Assembly: GCA_003488005.1 (NCBI GenBank)
Contig: DNND01000096.1
Coordinates: 1 to 14,101 of the forward strand
Reading direction: 5' to 3'
From: Blastocatellia bacterium
Lineage (GTDB): Bacteria > Acidobacteriota > Blastocatellia > Pyrinomonadales > Pyrinomonadaceae
Length of the DNA: 14,101 nucleotides
The number at the start of each line of letters is the position of its first letter. Position 1 is the first letter of the stretch. This document shows positions 1 through 6,855 of the stretch, one piece after another. The position numbers and the translations under genes were made by a program. The notes beneath the pieces were generated by a model. The model was not told the origin of the DNA. It searched no databases and was given only the letters and a program-made list of their open reading frames with translations.

Positions 1-62
1 GCTACCGCAGGCGGTACTGACTTCATGCCATTAGGAAGAGAGAGATTGAACGAGGACGAAGA
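1..62. other. Leader with small palindrome and ribosome binding site
   Basis: The window opens with a short palindromic stretch (TACCG at 3-7 pairing with CGGTA at 12-16) that may be the end of an intergenic repeat cut off by the window edge. Further along, AGGA at 53-56 lies six bases before the ATG at 63. It is a good Shine-Dalgarno match and supports that start for the nucleotidyltransferase-like gene. Confidence 0.4.
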
Positions 63-521
63 ATGACGGACGAGAAAATTGAGGAACGAATTACCAGACT
101 GGCATTTGACGGGGACGCGCTTAGGTTTCGCGAGTTCGTAGCAAAGCTAAAAGCGGGCTTGCCTGCCGGCACAGGCGTGGCGCTGCGTGGCAGCGTGGTC
201 ACCAACAAGCGTTGGGAAAATGGCCAACCGTTCGATTCCGATGGCCGCGGCAGCAGCGATCTCGACGTGACGCTTATTGGTGCCAAGGTCATGGAATTTT
301 GGAATGCGGACGCGTATTACATTCCCGGTCTTCATACGAAGCCGCTGTGTGACGAAGATCCAATGGTGGCCCCGGCGCTAAATTCGCTGCGCGAGGAATT
401 GCAAAAGCTAGCCGGGCGTCCGGTAAACTTTCAGGCGACCGCAAACTTCATTCTTTACTCGCGCGACGTTTTGTTTGATGAGCCCTATTACACAGTGATA
501 GAAGCAGAAAAAGTTTCGTGA
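63..521 (+). CDS. Small nucleotidyltransferase-fold protein
   Basis: This 152-aa protein carries the signature of the polymerase-beta/minimal nucleotidyltransferase fold: G43-S44, then S65-D66-L67-D68, spaced by a loop longer than usual. In this fold GS and the two Asp bind the nucleotide and metal ions and transfer a nucleotidyl group to a protein, RNA or small molecule. The third acidic position expected on the later strand appears to be Asn122 (GRPVNF where many members have V-D-x). Either the third acid lies elsewhere or activity is impaired. The C-terminal part (ILYSRDVLFDE, 130-140) matches the usual end of the domain, so the gene looks complete. The stop overlaps the GTG start of the next gene by four bases (GTGA), implying co-translation with the phosphatase/nuclease-family enzyme. 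The substrate cannot be read from the sequence. Confidence 0.75.
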   Translation: MTDEKIEERITRLAFDGDALRFREFVAKLKAGLPAGTGVALRGSVVTNKRWENGQPFDSDGRGSSDLDVTLIGAKVMEFWNADAYYIPGLHTKPLCDEDPMVAPALNSLREELQKLAGRPVNFQATANFILYSRDVLFDEPYYTVIEAEKVS

Positions 522-1267
522 TCGTTAAGCTGCTCAGCTATAACATCCGCTTCGGAGGGCGAGGGCGCGAGAGGGAATTGGCCCAGGTGATTCGCAACGT
601 CGCGCCTGACCTCGTGGTCTTTCAGGAAGCGACCGACACCAGGGTTATCAGCCGGCTCGCGAACGAAACGAATTTGCCGTTTTGGTCCGCGCGTCCCGAA
701 CATTCAATCGGCTACATCAGCCGCCTAGAAATCGACCATCATGAATGGCATTATCCCGCCGGAGCCAAACACTCGTTTCTCGAAATTGTTTTACAAGGCA
801 GCGAAGCGCGAATCTTTGGTCTCCATTTGAGTTCGACCTTTTCCAAGTGGAGCGAGCGCCGCCGAGTGCGCGAAATCACCGCGCTGCTGGCCAGCATTGA
901 ACGGCATCATGAAGGATTTCACGTGCTGGTGGGTGACTTTAACACGCTGGCGCCGGGCGAGATTCTCGACGTGCGCCGGATGCCCGCATGGATTCGCGGG
1001 CTGGTGTGGTTGAGCGGTCGCGACATTCAGCGCGCGACGATTCAGCTAATGCGCGACTCGGGTTACATCGATGGTTACCGAACGCTGCACCCTGACGAAA
1101 AAGGCTATACGTTTCCCGTTTGGGATCCACACCTGCGGCTCGATTACGTATTCCTGCCGAAACAATTTACCTCGCGGTTACTGAGTTGTGAGGTGGTAAC
1201 CGAAGCGGCTAAGACGAGGGCGTCAGATCATTTACCGTTGCTGGCCGAAGTCGAGCTTGATGGGTGA
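518..1267 (+). CDS. Endonuclease/exonuclease/phosphatase family protein
   Basis: This 249-aa protein belongs to the DNase I-like EEP superfamily, metal-dependent hydrolases of phosphodiester or phosphomonoester bonds in nucleic acids, phosphoinositides or sphingolipids. The catalytic set is complete: N9 (LSYNIR), E37 (FQEAT), H103 (GLHLSS), D140 and N142 (GDFNT), D209 (RLDYVF) and D237-H238 (SDHLP). There is no signal peptide or membrane segment, so it should be cytoplasmic, which favours a nucleic-acid or nucleotide substrate over lipid. Translation starts at GTG 518, whose bases overlap the TGA of the preceding gene, so the pair forms a coupled two-gene unit. An SD-like sequence is not obvious, consistent with reinitiation. 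The exact substrate is unknown. Confidence 0.88.
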   Translation: MIVKLLSYNIRFGGRGRERELAQVIRNVAPDLVVFQEATDTRVISRLANETNLPFWSARPEHSIGYISRLEIDHHEWHYPAGAKHSFLEIVLQGSEARIFGLHLSSTFSKWSERRRVREITALLASIERHHEGFHVLVGDFNTLAPGEILDVRRMPAWIRGLVWLSGRDIQRATIQLMRDSGYIDGYRTLHPDEKGYTFPVWDPHLRLDYVFLPKQFTSRLLSCEVVTEAAKTRASDHLPLLAEVELDG

Positions 1268-1564
1268 GGAATTAGCCCGCGAAGCGCGGCGATAGCGTAA
1301 AGCCTGGGGTGAAGTGGAGCGGAACCCCAGGATCGTTCAAGTAAAAAAGGAAGAGCCCACGTAGTGGGCGGCAGCCGTTCATGACAGGCAAATCGCTGCG
1401 TTTGCGCTATCGCACGCTCCGCGCGCTCGGGATTTGTAACTGTCGTGGTCCTGGGCTTCCGCTGCGCTCCACCCCAGGCTTTATGCTTCCACCCGCTACC
1501 CGGGTTTAGGAAAGGTAGGCCATAGGCTTACCGCACGGAAGGCGGCAGAGCCGCAAGCGGATAG
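1268..1564. other. Convergent intergenic region filled by repeats
   Basis: No credible gene lies here. The stretch separates the plus-strand NTase/EEP pair from the convergent minus-strand cluster. It holds a short hairpin (CCGCG 1277-1281 with CGCGG 1285-1289) just after the EEP stop, a second hairpin (GCCCAC 1355-1360 with GTGGGC 1364-1369) and the long inverted repeat listed separately. None of the stems is followed by a clear T-run, so a canonical intrinsic terminator is not evident. The structures could still stop transcription from both sides. Confidence 0.6.
1289..1484. repeat. Long imperfect inverted repeat (35-nt arms)
   Basis: The arm at 1297-1331 (core AAGCCTGGGGTG) and the arm at 1450-1484 are reverse complements at 30 of 35 positions. 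A nested pair, GCGATAGCG at 1289-1297 and CGCTATCGC at 1405-1413, also matches perfectly. The unit contains no ORF of note, so it resembles a non-autonomous mobile repeat (MITE/REP-like) or a bidirectional terminator between convergent transcripts. No target-site duplication was confirmed. Copy number elsewhere in the genome would decide its nature. Confidence 0.7.
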
Positions 1565-1954
1565 TTACCGGCGCCGCTTGGTCTCGTCGTACTTTGGCAG
1601 CGATTCAATCAGGTAATCGAACGCCAGCCATAAACTCCAACTGTGATGGAAGAACAGAAGCGGAAACGTTACCGCGACGATGAACAGCCCGATCAAGACT
1701 TTCTCGTAGCTAGCACCCACCACCAGCAAGGAAAACAAGCAGACAACCAGGATTATAAATTCAGTGGTGATGACGTTGGCCAGAATCGCGCCGACGAAGA
1801 ATCCTTCTTCTCGTTTGAAGAGCGAGCGGCATTCAGGACAGTGATGCCTGATGTGAAAGGGGCGTTCGATGAGCGATGATTTTCCGCAGGCGGGGCAGCG
1901 CAACCTAATCGCTCGCTTGGCTACTTTCGAAATTGATTCGCGACTAGTATCCAT
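1565..1954 (-). CDS. DUF983-family zinc-ribbon membrane protein
   Basis: The protein is 129 aa from the ATG at 1954. An N-terminal zinc ribbon (C20-P-A-C23-G and C39-P-E-C42) is followed by EEGFFVGA (49-56) and two hydrophobic segments at about 56-79 and 84-104. This is the arrangement of DUF983, a family of small inner-membrane proteins of unknown function. An in-frame upstream ATG at 2020 would add 22 residues. Neither start has a strong ribosome binding site, and I prefer 1954 because the family normally begins shortly before the zinc ribbon. It follows the flippase/FtsX fusion on the same strand after 96 nt (30 nt with the earlier start), so it may be the last gene of that transcription unit or have its own promoter. 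The tail is basic (KRRR). Confidence 0.85.
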   Translation of the reverse strand: MDTSRESISKVAKRAIRLRCPACGKSSLIERPFHIRHHCPECRSLFKREEGFFVGAILANVITTEFIILVVCLFSLLVVGASYEKVLIGLFIVAVTFPLLFFHHSWSLWLAFDYLIESLPKYDETKRRR

Positions 1955-2050
1955 CGGCGGCGATCTCGGATTGGAATACTGCTGGAGAGTTTCGGTGGCG
2001 CTGCAACCTGACTGGCCCATGCATTTGACGCAAAGCTAAGCAACGCATTT

Positions 2051-4261
2051 CTATTCGTAACTCAAGGCGTCGACCGCGTCCTGACGCGCGGCCCGCAAAG
2101 CCGGATAAAGCGCCCCCAAGCTGCCGCCGATTAGGCCAACGCCCAACGCTACTGCAATCCACCGCGGTTCGATTTCAACCGTAAGACTAGTCATGCGCGT
2201 TACGGCAACGCGTGCAACCAGAGTTAGCAACACACCGACCGTAACTCCCAACAGGCTGACGATGATTGCTTCCTGTTCTATGACCCAGGCGATTGCGCCC
2301 TTGGACATTCCCAGCGACTTGAGAATGCCGATCTGGCGCGTGCGCTCGGTTACAGTTGTGTACATTGCGAGCAGGATTACGAGCAGACTGATCGCAGCAG
2401 CAACGGCCACTACGACTTTTATGAAAACATTCAGGGCCGGCACGCCCGAAGCATAAAGTTCCGGCAAATCGCGTGTGAAAATAATTTGGTCATCGGGAAA
2501 GCGTTCTCGAATGCGCGCGGCAATCTCATCCTGTTTGGCCGGATCGCTGCATGCCACTAGAATTGCCGAGGCGCGGCCGTCGCTGCCTTCCTGATCCTGC
2601 ATCGTGCTCAAGGGGATTTTGATGCGGCCACCGCCGGGCGGCTCATAGATGCCGACGATCTTAAAAGGGCGCTCAAAAAGTGGGACGGTGGAACCAACAG
2701 TTGCGTGTCGTTGCTGCTGCCAGACGGGATCGACAATGGCTTCATCGCCGCCCGCAAGTTTTCTTCCTTCTCTGATTGAGATGCCAGTCAACTTTGCGTA
2801 GTCGTCAAACTCGATGCCGTCGATCAAGCGCGAGCCAAAACCGGTATCGCTGCGATCGAGCGTCTGGCCGATGGGGGTGGCGGCACGCACGCCTTCGATG
2901 GTGGCAATCTCCCGCGCTCGCGATACCGGCAGCACGAAAGGCGAACCGCCGCTGAAGCTAAGCGAGCCGGAGGCGCGCACCATGATCTCAGCGCCAATGT
3001 TTGATTCGCGGCGGCCGCGCTCGCGCAACACGCCGTGGGCCAACCCGACAGTAAACACGATCAGCAACACGCCAACGCCCGTCCCCAAAATGCTGACGGC
3101 GGTGCGCGCCGGACGATGCGCAATATTTGAAAGTACGAGGCTATCCATAAGTCTTCTTAGGTGTGGACTGCGATCTAAAAGGCGACCCCACGCGTTGGGT
3201 AATGTTCGCCAGGTCAAAATCAGGAGGCCAATGGAGGTCCAAACTATTGTGCCGGCTTTGCGAACCAGCGCGAGCGCGACGCCGGTCGCGGCAACGAAAC
3301 CCAGCGCTTGCAAAACGACTTCGGTACCACCTTCATAAACTCCAATAGTGCCCGGCACGAACGCAAAAACAAAATTGATGACCTTGGTCAGTGACTCGAT
3401 TATGTAGGCCTGCGCCAGATGCGGCGTGAAGCCCAACAGGCGCAGCGTCACGTAAACTTCCACCACGCTCGAAACATGCGCCAGCAGGTTGCAGCCAACC
3501 ATTCCAAAAAACACGCCCGGATGATGCTTGTAAAAGTCGTAGACCTTCGACTCGATATGATAGATGTGCTGACGTCGTTTAAGTATGACTTTGGGACTCA
3601 GACGCAGGCGGGCCATCTGATCGATTACCCAAGTCAAAAGCATGATCCGCCGGCGTGCGGCGAGGGCCGCAGCCACAATGCCCAGTGCCGCAATTACGGC
3701 GATTGCAATTAGCGCGTCGCTTACCAGTGGCGGCAGATGGTACGTAAACAACATCACGCAGGCGCCGCTGAGAATGAAAAATACGACCGACATGTTGTAA
3801 ATAAGATTATCAACAACGAGTGCCGGCACGCCGTACGTTAGCGGCACGCGCTTGCGCAGCAACGCCACTTTGGTCGCTTCGCCAAGCAGTGGCCCCGTAA
3901 AGGTGAGAAAACTAATCGCTTCGCCACCAAGCCGCGCCGCAAAGGCCTGAAAGAAATTGAAACGCCGGTGTTCGGCCGGCACCGCCAAACTCATTGCGAT
4001 TGTCCGCAGGACGTGGCGCGCGCCGCTGATTGCCAGCACAAAGAAAAAGCCGAATCCAATTTTGATCAGAGCGTCGAAGAGTGGTTGCAGTCCAACCTTC
4101 TTGATTACAAATACGAGCAGGCCAAGGCCAAGCAGGAAGGCGATCGTTTGCAACCAGAAAAAGGATCGGCGTGAGGCGCTGGAAGTCGCAGGCTCGTCGT
4201 CGGCTAGCGCTTCGAGTTCTTTCTCCCAGTCTTGAACGGGCTGGTTGTCAGAGGTCGTCAA
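2051..4261 (-). CDS. Flippase-like (LPG synthase TM) / FtsX permease fusion
   Basis: This 736-aa polytopic membrane protein joins two unrelated modules. After a hydrophilic, acidic N-terminus (1-33), residues about 35-360 form a multi-helix domain resembling the lysylphosphatidylglycerol-synthase TM/flippase-like family, including the FVPGTIGVYEGG stretch (301-312) that is characteristic of that family. From about 374 the protein is a MacB/FtsX-type permease. It has a first helix (about 388-410), a large extracytoplasmic domain (411-610) and three helices (about 612-635, 662-685, 702-722). The cytoplasmic motif ERTRQIGILKSLGMS lies at 639-653 and the typical PALRAARQDAVDAL end at 720-733. Such permeases need an ABC ATPase, and none is encoded in the window. 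The start is TTG 4261, overlapping the previous TGA (TTGA) and implying coupled translation. GGAG lies about 12 nt upstream, rather far. A plausible role is envelope lipid or lipoprotein handling, by inference. Confidence 0.85.
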   Translation of the reverse strand: MTTSDNQPVQDWEKELEALADDEPATSSASRRSFFWLQTIAFLLGLGLLVFVIKKVGLQPLFDALIKIGFGFFFVLAISGARHVLRTIAMSLAVPAEHRRFNFFQAFAARLGGEAISFLTFTGPLLGEATKVALLRKRVPLTYGVPALVVDNLIYNMSVVFFILSGACVMLFTYHLPPLVSDALIAIAVIAALGIVAAALAARRRIMLLTWVIDQMARLRLSPKVILKRRQHIYHIESKVYDFYKHHPGVFFGMVGCNLLAHVSSVVEVYVTLRLLGFTPHLAQAYIIESLTKVINFVFAFVPGTIGVYEGGTEVVLQALGFVAATGVALALVRKAGTIVWTSIGLLILTWRTLPNAWGRLLDRSPHLRRLMDSLVLSNIAHRPARTAVSILGTGVGVLLIVFTVGLAHGVLRERGRRESNIGAEIMVRASGSLSFSGGSPFVLPVSRAREIATIEGVRAATPIGQTLDRSDTGFGSRLIDGIEFDDYAKLTGISIREGRKLAGGDEAIVDPVWQQQRHATVGSTVPLFERPFKIVGIYEPPGGGRIKIPLSTMQDQEGSDGRASAILVACSDPAKQDEIAARIRERFPDDQIIFTRDLPELYASGVPALNVFIKVVVAVAAAISLLVILLAMYTTVTERTRQIGILKSLGMSKGAIAWVIEQEAIIVSLLGVTVGVLLTLVARVAVTRMTSLTVEIEPRWIAVALGVGLIGGSLGALYPALRAARQDAVDALSYE

Positions 4262-6855
4262 GGAGATTCAGTTGCTCCGGTCACCGCGATTTTTTGCACT
4301 TCAGGTTTAGCCATCACTTCCCGCACCACACGGCCGGGAAAGCGACGAAAACCTTTTCCCCATAGAACTGGAATAGGATTGCTATCATCGCGTAAATTTC
4401 CGGTCAAGGCCAGCACGGTAGGCACAAAGCTAAGACTGTCGTAAGGCTCGTCAACAACCAGCGCGTGCGGAATACTGGTTTTGCGTCCGCCGGCGAACAT
4501 CAACGTCGAGTGCGTCGAAACCCGTAAGAACGAGCCATGATTACCGCCGGGGTTAAAGCCGCGCACGTCGAAATTCCAGTGGTCGTTCGCGACAATCAAT
4601 ATGTCGGCTTCAATGTTGTCTCGTTGCCGCCGAATAAAGCGGCGCATCAATCTCTCACCATCCGTGGGCAGCTCTGCATCTGCGAGTCGTCCAGTCGGGT
4701 GAAAAGCCAACTCCTCATACAACCCCGTCAGGCCGTTGGAATAAGTAGTCTTATGGAGCGCACGCAGCCATTCCAGATCGGTGTGCCAGCGACTAAGCCA
4801 TGCGGCGCGATCTTCTGTGTGATCTTCCGGGGGTATCGCCAGTTGTTTGTCTTCGAAAATCTTCAGTGGGAAGTCAGCCTCCCAGGGCGCAGTTTCAAAA
4901 TGAACAGCACCATCCTGGTCCTGCGTCAGGTTCTTAATCGGCAGATAACGAAAACTTAACTGTCCGTCCGTCTCGTTCCGGGCCAGAATTAATGCCTGGC
5001 GATCACTTCGTTCATAAACCCAAACCGCGTCGGGAGCGAGGTTCTCTTCTCGGACCAATGGTTTAAGGAGTGCAGTGGGAAGGCTTAGGGCAATCAAATC
5101 AACCGGCTGCTTGCTGACTTGCGCCTGCACGTTGTTGCGTACCGATTGACCATGAAGCAACGAGAAGTAATCGATGCGAACAAAACTCTTGTTCATATCG
5201 AGCGCTCCAGCGGCGGTGAGCGCCAACCCTGTTGGATTGATTCCGGCGATGTAATTCTGTAGCCGGTAAATGTTGTTACGCTCGCCCATCGCGTGCGGCG
5301 CAATGACCTCTTCAATTCTCAACTGCGCCGGGTCAAAACCGGAATGTTGAATCTTAAGCAGGTTAGTCATGACGAGAGCGTACTCACCGTAGCTCCGTTC
5401 CTGACTGAGCCAGCGAGCGTGTTGCGAACATACTCGTTTGGCGGCGTCGTCGCGCCCGGCATCAACTTCTTCCTTTGAAAATTTCTTTGGTTGCTGTGCG
5501 CACAGCCCTCGTTGGCGCTCAATGCCGCGGTGTAGCTCGCCCAATTCTTCGTTCAGCTGATCGATGTCCTGTTGCCAGCCGGGCCGCCTGCGTTCCAGCG
5601 TCGCGAAAAACTGATCGGTTAATGCTTGGCGCAAGCCAGGAGAAAGATCGGCGCGCTGCAATTGCAGCAGCAGAATTTGGAGCAGGTTGAGATCGGAATC
5701 GCGCAGATGAACTGACGCGCGTTCGTTGCCGTCAAAATCGAGCAGGGCGGTGGGATAGTCTGCACTTTTGCCTTTCAAGTAATACGAATCGCGCGACGGT
5801 GTAATGATTGTTTGCGCAAATGGACTCATGCCCCTGATTGCATAATCCATAAGCAGCCGGCGCTTGGTCGCCACGTGATGGCCTCCGCCGGTGGCGCTTC
5901 CCAACAAATTGACCAGATTGTAGCCCTGACTGTAGACGCCTTCCTCGGAATTGATGCCGTGATCGGAAACAATTACCAGGGCTGTTTCATCTGCCATGGG
6001 ACTTTGCTGAATTGCTGTCCAGATACGGCCAAACGTGGCATCGAGTTGCTTCAGAGTGAACAGTTGCGATTCGCGGTCGTTGTTGTGGTGCGCGCGATGA
6101 TCGAACTCCGTGATCACGAGCTGTAGATAACGCATGCGGGGATTGCCGATGCCGTCAATCAACTCGCGCACAAACTGATCAGGCACCGCGCTGGTGATAT
6201 CAAATCCCGTGGTCCATTCGTCAAACAGATCTTTGGGGCCGCGCTTCAGCTTGTTTTCCAACGCTTTTTGGAAAGTAACAAAGCGTGGGCCGCGCTGAAA
6301 CAACGAAAGGGTGGCAAAGCGTTCGTTGTGCGGAAACGCATCTGTTAACAGAGGCACACCCAACGTATCGAGCACTTCAACGCCCGGCATATCGACGCGG
6401 GCGCCAATTGTGGTGTCGACGTAAAAAGGGATGAAATTCAAGTAGTCGTGCGTTTGCAAAGTGTAGCGATCAAATTCGACGTTGCCTTTTATTTGCAGGT
6501 GTTGGCCAGTATCGATAAGCGACCACGACGGCGCGGACAAGCTCATGCCGCGCACATAAAAGTTAGCGAGCCGCGTCCCATGTTGATAAAAAAGGTAATC
6601 GGTCCAGGGAAGCTGGCTCTTGCCGGTACGCGGGTTTCGCTCTTTTACGAAACGATCAACGACCTCATAAGGGAGCCCGTCGCATTGGACCACCACCACC
6701 CGCTTTGCTTGTGCAAAGGAAAACGCCGGCACAGCGAGAAGTAGACCTAACAGGCCGAGCAGAAGCGAAATCCGGCGCGCATTCGTAACCGGGCGAGCTT
6801 TGAAGTCATTGATGGGATAGGAGCCGACCGTACCTCGGCAGAGTCTGAACCTCAT
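4258..6855 (-). CDS. Exported alkaline-phosphatase-superfamily hydrolase with large insertion
   Basis: This 865-aa protein is an AP-superfamily enzyme of the nucleotide pyrophosphatase/phosphodiesterase type. All expected metal and catalytic positions are visible: D59 (VQCDG), the nucleophile S107 (SLSAPSWS), D252 and H256 (FDHRAH), D298-H299 (SDHG) and H773 (GNHGS). Such enzymes hydrolyse phosphodiesters, phosphomonoesters, sulfates or phosphonates with two divalent metals. A hydrophobic segment (29-48, ending FSFAQA) looks like a signal peptide. It is preceded by an unusually long 28-residue basic n-region containing no alternative ATG, GTG or TTG, so the ATG at 6855 stands. Between SDHG and the last His lie about 470 residues, far more than is usual, with a charged, probably helical stretch near 425-450. 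The ATG shares a base with the previous stop (TAATG), and GGTGGA lies seven nt upstream. The substrate is unknown. Confidence 0.87.
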   Translation of the reverse strand: MRFRLCRGTVGSYPINDFKARPVTNARRISLLLGLLGLLLAVPAFSFAQAKRVVVVQCDGLPYEVVDRFVKERNPRTGKSQLPWTDYLFYQHGTRLANFYVRGMSLSAPSWSLIDTGQHLQIKGNVEFDRYTLQTHDYLNFIPFYVDTTIGARVDMPGVEVLDTLGVPLLTDAFPHNERFATLSLFQRGPRFVTFQKALENKLKRGPKDLFDEWTTGFDITSAVPDQFVRELIDGIGNPRMRYLQLVITEFDHRAHHNNDRESQLFTLKQLDATFGRIWTAIQQSPMADETALVIVSDHGINSEEGVYSQGYNLVNLLGSATGGGHHVATKRRLLMDYAIRGMSPFAQTIITPSRDSYYLKGKSADYPTALLDFDGNERASVHLRDSDLNLLQILLLQLQRADLSPGLRQALTDQFFATLERRRPGWQQDIDQLNEELGELHRGIERQRGLCAQQPKKFSKEEVDAGRDDAAKRVCSQHARWLSQERSYGEYALVMTNLLKIQHSGFDPAQLRIEEVIAPHAMGERNNIYRLQNYIAGINPTGLALTAAGALDMNKSFVRIDYFSLLHGQSVRNNVQAQVSKQPVDLIALSLPTALLKPLVREENLAPDAVWVYERSDRQALILARNETDGQLSFRYLPIKNLTQDQDGAVHFETAPWEADFPLKIFEDKQLAIPPEDHTEDRAAWLSRWHTDLEWLRALHKTTYSNGLTGLYEELAFHPTGRLADAELPTDGERLMRRFIRRQRDNIEADILIVANDHWNFDVRGFNPGGNHGSFLRVSTHSTLMFAGGRKTSIPHALVVDEPYDSLSFVPTVLALTGNLRDDSNPIPVLWGKGFRRFPGRVVREVMAKPEVQKIAVTGATESP

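Noticed and set aside
3140..3190. Junction of the fusion protein considered as a mis-assembly or frameshift between two genes
   Set aside because: The frame is continuous with normal codons, and the linker (about residues 358-375) shows no stop, start or repeat. It cannot be fully excluded without reads.
2814..3338. 174-aa plus-strand open frame
   Set aside because: It is antisense to the permease half of the fusion gene and has the low-complexity Arg/Ser/Thr/Pro composition of a shadow frame.
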